From: Bacteroidales bacterium
GTDB taxonomy: Bacteria; Bacteroidota; Bacteroidia; Bacteroidales; UBA932
DNA: 64,000 nt
Direction of reading: 5' to 3'
Assembly (NCBI GenBank): GCA_017527625.1
Contig: JAFXPV010000007.1
Coordinates: 1-64,000, forward strand
Positions 26,566-36,035 of this stretch are shown here, in pieces. Under the pieces are notes generated by a model, which ran no database searches, was not told where the DNA came from, and was given only the letters and a program-made list of their open reading frames with translations. The translations under genes and the position numbers were made by a program. How positions within the stretch are numbered: position 1 is the stretch's first letter; each line of letters begins with the position of its first letter.

Positions 26566-28878
26566 TCAGAATCTTACTGAGGTGGCCAGTCCTGAGTATT
26601 CGACGGTCTTGCTTGCCTTGCCCTTGCCGTCGATGTAGACAATACGGAACTTGCGGAATGCAGGCACTCCGGTATAGCTGCCGTTACGTTTGCTGATGGT
26701 GAGGGTCTTGCCGCGCAATTTGAAGTCTATGGTGCTGTAGCGGCCTTTTTCGTAATTGTAGTTGTCGCCTTCATCTTCATAAAGGGTGAAGTCAGCGTCG
26801 GCTCCGCCGTAGACGCGGATTTCGATGTCATTCCAGGGCTTTTCGCTGGCATACTGGACATCAGGGCCGATGGGGATGATGCTTCCGGCCTTTACATACA
26901 GAGGGCACCTGTCGATGGGGGCGTCAGCCGTGATCGTCTGGCCACCCTTGTAGAGTTTGTTGGTGCTCCAGTCGTACCAGCTGGCTCCGGCGGGCAGATA
27001 TACCCGGGTGGTTGCGGGTTTGGTCCAGTTGACTTTCTCCTCGCTCCATTTGCGCTCCTCGGTCGAAGTGAACAGCGCGTGGGTCACGGGAGCCACGAGC
27101 AGTGAGCGGCCGAACATAAACTCGTCGGGGATGTCCCATACGTTCCTGTCGGCGGCGAAGTCCATAATGAGGGCACGCATAAAACTGTCGTGGTTGGATG
27201 TCACCTGCCAGGCGGTGCTGTATATGTAGGGGAGGAGTTTATACCTCATCCTGATGGCTTTCTCGATAGCGTCGTAGACGGGTTCGCCTTTCTTGCCGAA
27301 CTCCCAAATCTCGCGGCGTGAAGACTCGCCGTGGCTGCGCATCATCGGGTTGAAGAGTCCGAACTGCAGCCAGCGGACGTAAAGCTCCTGGAAGAGAGGG
27401 TTGGTAGAGCAGGTCTGGGTCTGCCCGGGCTTGTTGTAGCCGCTGGGGAAGAATCCTCCGATGTCGGAGTTGACCTGGGGGTTGCCTGTAAGGGTGTAGT
27501 TGAGGCAGAGCGGAATCTGGTTGCGGAAGTCGTTCCAGGTAGACTGGGTGTCTCCGGACCAGGTGTTGGCTCCGGTGCGCTGCTGTCCCATAAAGAAGGA
27601 GCGGGTGAGGATGAAGACCCTCTTGTGGTTGTCGCTCTCGGCGCGCTGGTGGTCATAGACTCCCTCGACGCACATAAGCGGGTAGATGTTGCGCACGCTG
27701 CGGAAGGAACCCATCGCGCTCATCTGGTCGAAGTCGCCCTCGCGGTAGGTGTGGTCAGGGTCGGTGCTGTCCATCCACCAGGCGTCGATGTCGAGGTCGT
27801 AGAGCCGTCTGAGGTTGTTCCAGTATATGTCGCGGGCTTCGGGACTGTATGCGTCGTAGCATACGACTCCCGAATGATAGTCCCTGCGCGGCGGCCAGAT
27901 GTGCGAAATTCCGCTCATAGGCCAGGTTATGAAGTCGAACAGCAGGCCCTTCTCCTTGAGTTCGCGGTATGGTTTGGTCTGCGGGCCGAAAGACTGCCAT
28001 ATAGAGATGGACATATGGGCTCCCATATCGTGAACTTCCTCGACCCATCCTTTGGGATTCGGGAAGTCTTCGTTCAGGAACTCCATTGCGTTCCACAGGT
28101 AGTTGTTGCCCCAGTACTGCCAGTCCTGGATGATGCCGTCGAGAGGAACGCCGGCGTTGCGGTAGCCTTTCACCACATCAGTCAGCTCCTTCGCGGTCTT
28201 GTAGCGCTCGCGGCTCTGGTGGAAGCCGTAGGTCCAAAGGGGCAGCATCGGCACTTCGCCGGTGAGCTTGCGCACGCCGGCAATCACGCCGTCGGCGTTG
28301 CCGCCATAGATGAAATAGTAATCTATCTCGTCGCCGACTTCGCTGCTCAGCTTGACTGAAGTGCCGTCATCAGCGATCGTGGTGGGAGAGTAGTTGTCCC
28401 AGAAAATGCCGTAGCCTTTTATCGACTGGAAGAAGTTGGTGTAGTCTTCGGTGTTTGACTGTATCATCCGGCGGTTCTCGCCTCGCAGGTTCATCTTGCC
28501 GTTCTGGAGCATTCCGAGGCCGTAGATCGGCTCGTCCCTGTCCAGCTTGAACTCCTGGGATACGACCCAGAATCCCTTGTCGACGCCTTCAGTGATGGCT
28601 TCAACTGAAGAGGCGCCTTCGGTCAGGAGCTTGCGGCCTTTGGCGTCAGTGAAGGTGACGGTGCCGTCCTTTGCGACGCTGACTTTAACCTTGGGCTTTG
28701 CGGGCGTACCCTGCGGCTGCATAATGACTGAAACGCTGTTGGTGCGCTGGAACTGGCCGGCAGACTTTTCGATGCGGACTATTTCGGGAGAATAGTAGGT
28801 GATTTTGACCTTGACGTCCGCTGCATACACGGAGATGGCCGAGAGGACTGCGGCAAGGGAGAGGATGAGTTTTTTCAT
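26566..28878 (-). CDS. GH31 alpha-xylosidase (alpha-glucosidase family)
   Basis: A 770-residue exported GH31 enzyme; the ATG at 28878 (MKKLILSLAA) starts a standard signal peptide, while an upstream in-frame ATG would add seven charged residues. N-terminal beta-sandwich ~25-220, barrel ~225-590 with nucleophile Asp370 in WWMDSTDPD and acid/base Asp443 in WSGDTQSTW, then C-terminal beta-domains. The aromatic-rich DWQYWG strand and WPPRRDYHSG loop are closer to alpha-xylosidases than to alpha-glucosidases, so release of alpha-xylose from xyloglucan-type oligosaccharides is likely but inferred. It lies 38 bp upstream of the GH10-CE1 gene on the same strand. Confidence 0.9.
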   Translation of the reverse strand: MKKLILSLAAVLSAISVYAADVKVKITYYSPEIVRIEKSAGQFQRTNSVSVIMQPQGTPAKPKVKVSVAKDGTVTFTDAKGRKLLTEGASSVEAITEGVDKGFWVVSQEFKLDRDEPIYGLGMLQNGKMNLRGENRRMIQSNTEDYTNFFQSIKGYGIFWDNYSPTTIADDGTSVKLSSEVGDEIDYYFIYGGNADGVIAGVRKLTGEVPMLPLWTYGFHQSRERYKTAKELTDVVKGYRNAGVPLDGIIQDWQYWGNNYLWNAMEFLNEDFPNPKGWVEEVHDMGAHMSISIWQSFGPQTKPYRELKEKGLLFDFITWPMSGISHIWPPRRDYHSGVVCYDAYSPEARDIYWNNLRRLYDLDIDAWWMDSTDPDHTYREGDFDQMSAMGSFRSVRNIYPLMCVEGVYDHQRAESDNHKRVFILTRSFFMGQQRTGANTWSGDTQSTWNDFRNQIPLCLNYTLTGNPQVNSDIGGFFPSGYNKPGQTQTCSTNPLFQELYVRWLQFGLFNPMMRSHGESSRREIWEFGKKGEPVYDAIEKAIRMRYKLLPYIYSTAWQVTSNHDSFMRALIMDFAADRNVWDIPDEFMFGRSLLVAPVTHALFTSTEERKWSEEKVNWTKPATTRVYLPAGASWYDWSTNKLYKGGQTITADAPIDRCPLYVKAGSIIPIGPDVQYASEKPWNDIEIRVYGGADADFTLYEDEGDNYNYEKGRYSTIDFKLRGKTLTISKRNGSYTGVPAFRKFRIVYIDGKGKASKTVEYSGLATSVRF

Positions 28879-28954
28879 AGTAGTTGTTTGTCTTTTCAAG
28901 CGAATAAAGTTACGCTTTTTATATGAGAAGAAAAAGTAAGGAGTAACTATTCGC

Positions 28955-28962
28955 TATATTTG
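28955..28962 (+). promoter_or_regulatory. -7 box TATATTTG for the lactonase gene
   Basis: TATATTTG fits TAnnTTTG and lies 21 nt before the ATG at 28984, in the divergent spacer with GH31. Confidence 0.5.
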
Positions 28963-28983
28963 TCAGAACAAGAGAAAGCCCCG

Positions 28984-30072
28984 ATGAAAAAGATTATCAG
29001 CCTCCTTTCCGCACTGTTGCTGGCCGCCGGCTGCAGCAGCGACCAGATCGTAATGGTGGTCGGTACCTACACCGACAGTGGCAGCTACGGCCTTTACAGC
29101 TATCGCTTCGATGCAGGGAGCGGTGTGGCTGCGGTGATGGACAGCGTCGCCGCCGTCAATCCTTCCTTCGCCATCTACCGCGACGGGAAAGTTTACTCGG
29201 TAAATGAAATCAATGGTGGCCAGGCGGCAGTCGAGACCTACGGTTTTGACCGCAGACGCGGCCGCTTCAGCCTCGAGGGGCACTTGCCTGCTTCCGGGGC
29301 CGACCCCTGCCATCTGTCCACGGACGGGCATTTCCTGCTTTCGTCCAACTACACCGGCGGCAATCTCGCTGTCTTCGCTATGGACGGTGAAGGCCGGCTC
29401 GAGGCCTCAGCAGTGTATGCCGGCTCCACAGGCGGCCCTGACCTCTCGCGGCAGGAGACTGCGCACATCCATTGCTCCGTGTTCAGCCCCGACGGGAAAT
29501 ATGTCTATGCAAGCGATTTCAGCGCCGACCGCATCCTGCGCTTCGATGCAGGCGCGGCGGGCATAGTGCCTTCGCTGGATGCTGAAGGGCAACAGGTGTC
29601 ATTTCCTCTCGACCCGGACTACGGTCCGAGGCATCTTGTCTTCTCTCCGGACGGCCGCTTCTTCTACGTAATCGGGGAACTGTCCGGCACCGTCACATCT
29701 TTCAGATACGACGATGGAAACCTGATCCGCACGGCCGTTGTGGATGCCGACCCCTATGACGGCAGGGGCAGCGCCGATATACACCTTTCTCCGGACGGCC
29801 GGTTCCTCTATGTCAGCAACCGCCTCGTGAACGACGGCATATCGGTGTTCGGGGTTAAAGAAGACGGAAGTCTGAGTTTTGTCGCATACCAGACCACAGG
29901 CATCCATCCTCGCAATTTCAACATTACGCCGGACGGCCGCTATCTGCTGTGCGCCTGCAGGGAATCCGATATTATTCAGGTGTTCGAACGCGACGCAGCC
30001 ACCGGCCTGCTCACTGACACAGGTCGCAACATCAGCGTGCCCCACCCGGTCTGCATCGAGTGGGTGAGGTAG
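28984..30072 (+). CDS. Lactonase family (6-phosphogluconolactonase-like) lipoprotein
   Basis: A 362-residue seven-bladed beta-propeller of the Pgl/YbhE lactonase family. Repeated propeller strands carry the motif SPDGRFLYV or variants (FSPDGKYVYASDF, FSPDGRFFYVIGE, LSPDGRFLYVSNR, ITPDGRYLLCACR). The ATG at 28984 gives an SPII signal with LLAAGC, so unlike the cytoplasmic enzyme of the pentose phosphate pathway this one is a predicted lipoprotein. That makes a classical 6-phosphogluconolactonase role less certain; it may act on other sugar lactones in the envelope. It is convergent with the acyl-CoA synthetase, 6 bp away. Confidence 0.85.
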   Translation: MKKIISLLSALLLAAGCSSDQIVMVVGTYTDSGSYGLYSYRFDAGSGVAAVMDSVAAVNPSFAIYRDGKVYSVNEINGGQAAVETYGFDRRRGRFSLEGHLPASGADPCHLSTDGHFLLSSNYTGGNLAVFAMDGEGRLEASAVYAGSTGGPDLSRQETAHIHCSVFSPDGKYVYASDFSADRILRFDAGAAGIVPSLDAEGQQVSFPLDPDYGPRHLVFSPDGRFFYVIGELSGTVTSFRYDDGNLIRTAVVDADPYDGRGSADIHLSPDGRFLYVSNRLVNDGISVFGVKEDGSLSFVAYQTTGIHPRNFNITPDGRYLLCACRESDIIQVFERDAATGLLTDTGRNISVPHPVCIEWVR

Positions 30073-30078
30073 CCTCAG

Positions 30079-31761
30079 TTATTTCTTGTCTTTCTTGTCC
30101 GGTTCGTCGCCCCGGGATTTCTTGTAGAGGAAGCGGCGGATCTTCTGGGTGGCTGTCTTCTCGAACGGCTCCTTCATCGCGTTGACCTCGCTGATCTTGG
30201 AGTTCTTGCCGACGGCCCTGTTCACGAAGTCGAGGACGGCCTTCTTGCGGGCTTCCAGATTCTCGAAGAATTTGTCTTCGTTAGCCTGGTTCCAGTCGAG
30301 GATGTTGTCGTTGAATTTCACGAGAGCCACCAGCTTGCCGTCGCGCTCCATAACGAGAGACTCTTCCACGCCTTCGATGTCGTTGATGACGGTTTCTATC
30401 TCCTCGGGGTATATATTCTCGCCTGAGGGACCGAGTATGGTGTTGTTGAGGCGGCCCTTGATGAACAGGTAACCGTCCTTGTCGATGATGCCGACATCGT
30501 TGGTGTGGAACCAGCCCTGGTCGTCCAGCACCTGCATAGTGCGTTCGGGATCTTTGTAGTAGCCGAGCATCACATTGTCGCCGCGGCATACGATTTCGCC
30601 CTCTCCGGTCTTGGGGTCGACATTGTCCAGACGCACTTCGACACCCCAGGTGACGACGCCTGCAGCGCCGACTTTCTTGCGTCTTTTCTCGATGACGTTG
30701 GCCACGAGCGGGGCGGTCTCAGTCAGTCCGTATCCGACTGCATAGGGGAAGCCGCAGTCCTTGAGGAACTGTTCTACCGTAGGGTCGAGTTTCGAGCCGC
30801 CGATTCCGAAGAAGCGCAGCTTGCCGCCGAAGGTCTGTTTTAGCCTGCTTCCGATGAGCCAGTGAAGCAGGAACGGAAGTTTTTTGTCCATCCAGGTCAG
30901 CACGCGGCTGCCGTTGATGGTCGGAAGGATGCTGCCCTTGTATACCTTTTCAATCACCAGCGGAACGGAAAGGATGGTGGTGGGTTTCACCTTCTTCATC
31001 GCAGGCAGCAGGATGGACGGAGTCGGGGGCTTGGGCAGGTAGTAGCAGCAGGCTCCCACGTAGAAACTGTACATCGTGCTGACGTTCATCTCGTAGGCGT
31101 GTGCGATGGGCAGTATCGAGAGGAACCTGTCGTTCTTGTCGCTGGGCTGGGCCTTGTATGATGCCCGCAGGTTGTGGCAGATGTTGCGGTGCGAGAGCAT
31201 CACGCCCTTCGCATTGCCGGTAGTTCCGGAGGTGTATATTATGCAGGCCAGGTCGTCCGGATTCGGGTCCTTGACCCATCCGTCGCACTGGAAGGCGTCA
31301 TCATCTTTCTTGATGAATTCGAGGGTCTCGATGTCGACAACCAGCGTCATCTTGTCGAAGCACTCCTGGCTGAGTTTGTGGCGCAGCCTCTGAGATATGA
31401 AGATGACTTTGCTCTCGGAGTGGTTCAGGATGTTGGTGACTTCATTCTCCGAACTGTCGGGCAGGATGGGAATGGACACACGGCCGAACGCTGTCGTGGC
31501 GAAGAAGGCGAGCGTCCAGTTGGGCATACTCTGCGACAGGATGGCAACCTTGTCGCCGGCGCTGATGCCGAAGCGGGACAGACGCTGCGAAAGCTGGTCG
31601 CACGCGTGGCGGAAGCTGCCGTAGGTGTATGCCTGGCTGCCGTCGACATACTGGTTGGCCGGACGGTTGATGTATTTGGTAGTGGAATAGTCGTATACTC
31701 TGCGCAGAGTAGTGTTGTTGTTCTCGCGGAACCGGTTTCTGGTTTTGTAAGGTGACTTCAT
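30079..31761 (-). CDS. Long-chain fatty acid-CoA ligase (AMP-forming)
   Basis: A 560-residue full-length acyl-CoA synthetase of the ANL superfamily. The P-loop IIYTSGTTGNAKGVMLSHRN is at about 171-190, the second motif GYGLTETAPLVAN at ~370-382, and the hinge/lid region TNDVGIIDKDGYLFIKGRLN-NTILGPSGENIYPEEIE at ~440-475, so the C-terminal domain missing from the 12-13.4 kb paralogue is present. The ATG at 31761 was chosen because a TACCTTTG box lies between it and the next upstream start. The C-terminus is very basic (KKSRGDEPDKKDKK). It should activate fatty acids for lipid synthesis or degradation. Confidence 0.92.
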   Translation of the reverse strand: MKSPYKTRNRFRENNNTTLRRVYDYSTTKYINRPANQYVDGSQAYTYGSFRHACDQLSQRLSRFGISAGDKVAILSQSMPNWTLAFFATTAFGRVSIPILPDSSENEVTNILNHSESKVIFISQRLRHKLSQECFDKMTLVVDIETLEFIKKDDDAFQCDGWVKDPNPDDLACIIYTSGTTGNAKGVMLSHRNICHNLRASYKAQPSDKNDRFLSILPIAHAYEMNVSTMYSFYVGACCYYLPKPPTPSILLPAMKKVKPTTILSVPLVIEKVYKGSILPTINGSRVLTWMDKKLPFLLHWLIGSRLKQTFGGKLRFFGIGGSKLDPTVEQFLKDCGFPYAVGYGLTETAPLVANVIEKRRKKVGAAGVVTWGVEVRLDNVDPKTGEGEIVCRGDNVMLGYYKDPERTMQVLDDQGWFHTNDVGIIDKDGYLFIKGRLNNTILGPSGENIYPEEIETVINDIEGVEESLVMERDGKLVALVKFNDNILDWNQANEDKFFENLEARKKAVLDFVNRAVGKNSKISEVNAMKEPFEKTATQKIRRFLYKKSRGDEPDKKDKK

Positions 31762-31791
31762 ACGGTTCGTGTCATCAGGTTTTAGTGGACC

Positions 31792-31799
31792 CAAAGGTA
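31792..31799 (-). promoter_or_regulatory. -7 box TACCTTTG for the acyl-CoA ligase gene
   Basis: The minus strand reads TACCTTTG, fitting TAnnTTTG, about 30 nt before the start at 31761; this supports that start over longer versions. Confidence 0.45.
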
Positions 31800-31842
31800 A
31801 TTCTTTGAAGCAAAAAAAGAAAATCGCCGGCACGTACGGCGG

Positions 31843-32559
31843 CTATTTGTGGCTTATCCAGTCGGGATACGCGATATTGTTTATGCGGGAAGAAATGATG
31901 CCGGCCTGCCTTGTCACATAGTTGCCGGCAGACAGCGGGGAACGCTTGAGAGGGGCCGGAAGGCAGGCGGCGAGCAGGCAGGCCTGGCGGCGGGAAATCT
32001 CGGCGGCAGGCTTTTTCCAGTAGGCCTGGGCGGCTGCCTGGGCGCCATAGATGCCCTTGCCCATCTCGGCGACGTTGAGATACACCTCGAGTATGCGCTC
32101 TTTCCCCCATATCCATTCTATCAGCACTGTGAAATAGGTTTCGAAGCCCTTGCGGATGAAGTCCCGGCGATGGGTGCAGAACACGTTCTTGGCTGTCTGC
32201 TGGGAGATGGAGCTGCCGCCGCGCTGCGGCTTGCCGGCCTTGCGGTCATTGATGGCCTGCTTGATCGCCTTGCGGTCGAAGCCGTCGTGTTCGAAGAAAA
32301 GGTTGTCTTCGGAAGCTATGACTGCCCTGGCAAGGTCGGCGGAGATGCGCTCGTAGGGCACCCATTTGTAGTGAGTCTTGAAATCCTTGTCTGAGCGGTA
32401 TTCGATGGCCCGCTGCACCATCAGCGGAGTGGCCACTGGAGGGATCCATTTCAGCACCAGCACCCAGAGCACGGTGAGCAGGATGAAGGCTGCCGGTAGC
32501 TTTACCAGCAACAGCAGCAGGAGCCTGCTTCCGAAACTATTCTTTTTCTTGGTGGCCAT
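31843..32559 (-). CDS. mtgA: Monofunctional peptidoglycan glycosyltransferase MtgA
   Basis: A 238-residue GT51 enzyme with one N-terminal transmembrane helix (~10-35) and no transpeptidase domain, so it polymerises lipid II glycan chains only. Family motifs are AVIASEDNLFFEHDGFD (with the catalytic Glu), RGGSSISQQTAKNVF, and KERILEVYLNVAEMGKGIYGAQAAAQAYW. Length is typical for MtgA. The start codon lies only 7 nt after a TATCTTTG box, predicting a leaderless mRNA. It is divergent from the phosphatase gene. Confidence 0.95.
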   Translation of the reverse strand: MATKKKNSFGSRLLLLLLVKLPAAFILLTVLWVLVLKWIPPVATPLMVQRAIEYRSDKDFKTHYKWVPYERISADLARAVIASEDNLFFEHDGFDRKAIKQAINDRKAGKPQRGGSSISQQTAKNVFCTHRRDFIRKGFETYFTVLIEWIWGKERILEVYLNVAEMGKGIYGAQAAAQAYWKKPAAEISRRQACLLAACLPAPLKRSPLSAGNYVTRQAGIISSRINNIAYPDWISHK

Positions 32560-32566
32560 TTGCGGG

Positions 32567-32574
32567 CAAAGATA
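32567..32574 (-). promoter_or_regulatory. -7 box TATCTTTG for mtgA (leaderless)
   Basis: The minus strand reads TATCTTTG ending 7 nt before the mtgA ATG. It lies about 24 bp from the oppositely facing phosphatase promoter. Confidence 0.55.
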
Positions 32575-32597
32575 CTTATTTATTCAGACCATAGTGG

Positions 32598-32605
32598 TAT
32601 CTTTG
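32598..32605 (+). promoter_or_regulatory. -7 box TATCTTTG for the phosphatase gene (leaderless)
   Basis: TATCTTTG ends 6 nt before the ATG at 32612, so transcription should begin at about the start codon. Confidence 0.55.
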
Positions 32606-32611
32606 CCGTCG

Positions 32612-33079
32612 ATGAAACCCTTTAGAATCATTTTCCTGTGCCACGGCAATATCTGCCGCAGTCCGATGGCTGAATGGCTGTTCAAGCATCTTGCCGCCGA
32701 AGCCGGTGTGTCGGAGCGCTTCGATGTGACTTCAGCCGCCGTCTCGTATGAAGAAGAAGGCAACGGGATGTATCCCCCCGCAAAGCGGAAACTGACGCAG
32801 AAAGGCATTCCTTTCGGAGACCACCGTGCCCACCGCATCACTCCCGGCGAATATGCCGCAGCAGACCTCGTGATAATTATGGACCGCTCCAACCGCCGTA
32901 TGCTGGAGTACATCGTCGGCTCCGACAGGGAAGGCAAGGTCCACCCGATGCTGGAGTATGCAGGACTCAGCCGCGACGTCGCCGATCCGTGGTACACCGG
33001 AGACTTCGAGACGGCTTACAACGACATTCTGGCAGGATGCAGCGGCCTTCTTGAAACACTCGTGGCAAAAAATGCTTAA
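32612..33079 (+). CDS. Low-molecular-weight protein-tyrosine phosphatase
   Basis: A 155-residue LMW-PTP. The phosphate-binding loop LCHGNICRSPMAEW gives catalytic Cys10 and Arg16 (C-X5-R), and the general acid lies in DPWYTGDF near residue 128. The DPWY form with a single Tyr is common in bacterial enzymes. The ATG at 32612 directly follows a promoter box; a longer frame upstream is antisense to mtgA. In bacteria such enzymes often reverse BY-kinase phosphorylation in capsule production, but no kinase or capsule gene is near, so the target is unknown. Confidence 0.93.
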   Translation: MKPFRIIFLCHGNICRSPMAEWLFKHLAAEAGVSERFDVTSAAVSYEEEGNGMYPPAKRKLTQKGIPFGDHRAHRITPGEYAAADLVIIMDRSNRRMLEYIVGSDREGKVHPMLEYAGLSRDVADPWYTGDFETAYNDILAGCSGLLETLVAKNA

Positions 33080-33106
33080 TTTTGCGCAAAAGGATAACTA
33101 AATACT

Positions 33107-34240
33107 ATGATTATGACTGTTCGTAAATGTATGGCAATGTGTGCCATCGCTCTGCTCTGCAGTATTTCGGCCTGCTCACAGGTGCAAGCCCCCGGCAACC
33201 TTCTTGACAAGGCAGCCTTCGACACTGAGATTGACGGCAAACCCGTATCGCTGTATACCATAACCAACGGCCGCATAACCGCCCAGGTGACCAACTATGC
33301 CGGTTACATCGTCGGTATCTATGCTCCCGACAAGGACGGCAACTATGCCAACGTGGTCAGCCACAACGACAGCATCCAGCTGTATACAAGAGGCTTCAGC
33401 CGCAACCCCCTCGGAGCTGCCCTTGGCCGCTATGCCAACCGCATCGGCAATGCCTCTTTCACTCTTGACGGAGTAAAATACGAACTGACCAGGAATAACG
33501 GCGCCCACACCCTCCACGGCGGCACCAAAGGATTCGACCACACCGTATGGGATGTCGAGAAGGTGACCGGCAATTCAGTAGTGATGAGCTGCGTCCTTCC
33601 CGATGGCACTGACGGTTTCCCCGGCACTTTGAAAACCACACTCACTTTCTCAATCACAAAGGATGACGGCGTGTCAATATCTTATGAAGCTACAACCGAC
33701 AAGGCCACTGTCTGCAACCTTTCTCACCACGTCTATTTCAACCTCGACGGCTGCCCTGCAGAGAACGTCAACGACCACGTCGTGTCAATCAATGCCGACA
33801 AGATTACTGAGGTGGATGCCGGCCTGATTCCTACAGGCAAGCTTCTGCCTGTCGAAGGTACTGCATACGACCTGCGTACTCCGACCCGCATCGGCGACCG
33901 CCAGTTCACAATGCCGCGTGGCGCCTTCGTGCCCGGACAGCCTATGCCCGCAGTCCCCGAAGGGATGGTCCGCAGTTATGACAACAACTTCTGCCTGAAC
34001 CACAGCAAGGCCGGCAAGCTCGAAGAAGTGGCTACTGTCTACTCACCTGCCAGCGGCCGTTATATGGAAGTATTCAACGATCAGCCCGGCCTGCAGCTCT
34101 ACACCGGCGGCCGCGTAGCCCTGGCCCTGGAGTCCCAGCTCTATCCCGACTGCCCCAACCAGCCGGACTTCCCTTCATCAGTCCTCCGTCCCGGCGAGAA
34201 ATACAAACACACCGTAGTCTACAAGTTCTCTACGAAGTAG
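33107..34240 (+). CDS. galM: Aldose 1-epimerase (mutarotase), predicted lipoprotein
   Basis: A 377-residue GalM family protein that interconverts alpha and beta anomers of hexoses and pentoses such as galactose, glucose, xylose and arabinose. Substrate-binding motifs are GRYANRIGNASFTLDG, NNGAHTLHGGTKGFDH and the catalytic His in NLSHHVYFNL; the catalytic Glu lies in ALALESQLYPDCPNQPDFP near the C-terminus. The N-terminus carries a signal with a lipobox at ISAC, so it is exported and probably lipid-anchored, consistent with acting on sugars released by the surface enzymes. Start may be 33107 or the second Met at 33113. Confidence 0.93.
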   Translation: MIMTVRKCMAMCAIALLCSISACSQVQAPGNLLDKAAFDTEIDGKPVSLYTITNGRITAQVTNYAGYIVGIYAPDKDGNYANVVSHNDSIQLYTRGFSRNPLGAALGRYANRIGNASFTLDGVKYELTRNNGAHTLHGGTKGFDHTVWDVEKVTGNSVVMSCVLPDGTDGFPGTLKTTLTFSITKDDGVSISYEATTDKATVCNLSHHVYFNLDGCPAENVNDHVVSINADKITEVDAGLIPTGKLLPVEGTAYDLRTPTRIGDRQFTMPRGAFVPGQPMPAVPEGMVRSYDNNFCLNHSKAGKLEEVATVYSPASGRYMEVFNDQPGLQLYTGGRVALALESQLYPDCPNQPDFPSSVLRPGEKYKHTVVYKFSTK

Positions 34241-34297
34241 GCCGGCGCGCGTTTTTGCGCGTGATTTGCAAACAGCTGACTACCAGCGCATAATAAA

Positions 34298-34333
34298 AAG
34301 TCCTACCCTTCGTATCGAGGGGTAGGGCTTTGT
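34298..34333 (+). terminator. Probable terminator hairpin after galM
   Basis: A stem formed by TCCTACCC and GGGTAGGG, extendable to about 12 pairs with flanking AAG/CTT, is followed by a short T-rich stretch. The 241 bp spacer 34241-34481 that contains it otherwise shows a short GC hairpin just after the galM stop and A+T-rich sequence upstream of the protease gene, with no further gene seen. Confidence 0.55.
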
Positions 34334-34481
34334 TTATGCACCCTATTATGAGCGCTTTACAAAACACGCTCGAAATGTTGAGAACTTTTTCATAATACAT
34401 TAATTGTGAATATCTTTATATGGTAGAAGACGTATTTGACCTTTTTTTGTGTTTTAGATTTATAAATATTGTTTAGTTGTC

Positions 34482-35996
34482 ATGAAAAGAACATGCTTAT
34501 TATTCATCGTTTTATCATTTGTAACTATGCTATTGCTTGCCTGTAATGAGATTGAAAATGTCAACCCTGAGGTAAGCTCTGTCGTAGAACAGAAGCAGAC
34601 AACATTGACACGAATTGTCAATGTAACGCAAGAAGAGGCATACACTATCGCAGATAGGTTCGTATCTTCGGAATTGGGTAAAGATATTTTTCTGACAAAG
34701 GGTGCAAATACGAACTCAAACCTTGTAAAATCATCAGCAACTGTCAGAGAAGACGGCCAGGACCTCATGCATGTTTTCAATTTTGAGGGCGGAGGTTTTA
34801 TTATCATTGGTGCAACAAGGAACTACTATCCTATTCTTGCTTATTCCGACAAAGGGTCTTTTCTTCTTAAAGATGACATGGGCCCCGTTGACGTATGGCT
34901 CGATGAGACAAAAGTTTGCATCAAAAACAGCGAATTGTCAGACGAAACGACCAAATCACAGATGCTGAGTCTATGGGCACGTTTTGATGGAACTTACACT
35001 GACCCAACCTTAGCGTTTAGATCGGCACATGGCAGTCAGACACGAAGCACTGGCGAAGATGCATGTTGGGAGCGGATTGATTCTCTTCAGGCACTGTATA
35101 GCAGTGAAGGATGGACATTCCTTCCGTTGAGTTTTGTAGAAGAGTTGTTTTCTAATTTAGGCTTATCCAATGAGTATAGCAGCATTTGCTATTCAGCTAC
35201 ACAAAACCACTCTGCACTTAATGAAACAATAATAGGGTATAAAAATCCGGTAGTAGCAACCGTAGGGCCATTAATTAATACTTTATGGAATCAAGATAGT
35301 CCTTTTGGCGATTTATGTCCAAATAGAGTTGCTGGATGTGCAGCAGTTGCTGCTGGACAGGTGATGTATTATCATCAATATCCCCCGACAATGACATGGG
35401 CTGGAGATAATTTTTACTGGTATCAAATACCACATGAAGCTGATTCAAATAGTAAACAACCTCATCTTATGAGAATGCTTGGACAGAAATTCCAGATGAA
35501 ATATTTTTTTCATCCGTTAGGTAATACGTCTGGAACCTATGATCCTTTTATTGAAAGCGGATTGGATTCGTTAGGTTTTTATGCAACATTAGATTCTTTT
35601 ACAGATAATCACCCTTTTAACCCATTAACTGTTAATAATGAGTTGTTTAATTACGCGAGACCGGTTATTATGAACGGTACGGCCATTTATACCTCTCCTC
35701 CAGATACTAGTGGTCATACTTGGGTCTGTGAAGGAGCGCAGGACATATATGTTAATCGTCTTTATTACTTTACTGAAAATCAGCCATACGGTGCAGGGGC
35801 CTTTACACAAGGGATGTACTCTATAAATAATCCCGGAGATGTGGGAAATGTTAACTTCATGATAAACTTTTATATGAATTGGGGCGAAGGCGAGAATGGT
35901 AATGGACGAAACGGATGGTTTGCTTCTAACGATGTTAATTCTTACTATGGGAATTATAAATACAATAGGAGCAATATTTATGTTATTAAGCCATAG
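34482..35996 (+). CDS. C10 family (streptopain-like) cysteine protease lipoprotein
   Basis: A 504-residue protein with an SPII signal (MLLLAC, Cys21), an N-terminal Spi-type propeptide (~35-150, with EEAYTIADRF and GGGFIIIGATRNYYPILAYSD), and a C10 catalytic domain. The catalytic Cys is in NRVAGCAAVAAGQVMYYHQYP and the His in SGHTWVCEGAQD; the following Trp-rich MNWGEGENGNG stretch is the oxyanion-side region. C10 proteases of Bacteroides cleave host proteins and are made as zymogens. The gene is strikingly A+T-rich compared with flanking genes and is followed 39 bp later by a small A+T-rich lipoprotein gene. Confidence 0.9.
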   Translation: MKRTCLLFIVLSFVTMLLLACNEIENVNPEVSSVVEQKQTTLTRIVNVTQEEAYTIADRFVSSELGKDIFLTKGANTNSNLVKSSATVREDGQDLMHVFNFEGGGFIIIGATRNYYPILAYSDKGSFLLKDDMGPVDVWLDETKVCIKNSELSDETTKSQMLSLWARFDGTYTDPTLAFRSAHGSQTRSTGEDACWERIDSLQALYSSEGWTFLPLSFVEELFSNLGLSNEYSSICYSATQNHSALNETIIGYKNPVVATVGPLINTLWNQDSPFGDLCPNRVAGCAAVAAGQVMYYHQYPPTMTWAGDNFYWYQIPHEADSNSKQPHLMRMLGQKFQMKYFFHPLGNTSGTYDPFIESGLDSLGFYATLDSFTDNHPFNPLTVNNELFNYARPVIMNGTAIYTSPPDTSGHTWVCEGAQDIYVNRLYYFTENQPYGAGAFTQGMYSINNPGDVGNVNFMINFYMNWGEGENGNGRNGWFASNDVNSYYGNYKYNRSNIYVIKP

Positions 35997-36035
35997 TTAG
36001 TGTTTTTCATAACCTTTTTAAAGAATATCAATAAG

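Noticed and set aside
27331..28359. 342-codon plus-strand open frame inside the GH31 gene
   Set aside because: Antisense of conserved GH31 barrel sequence, with a composition typical of shadow frames.
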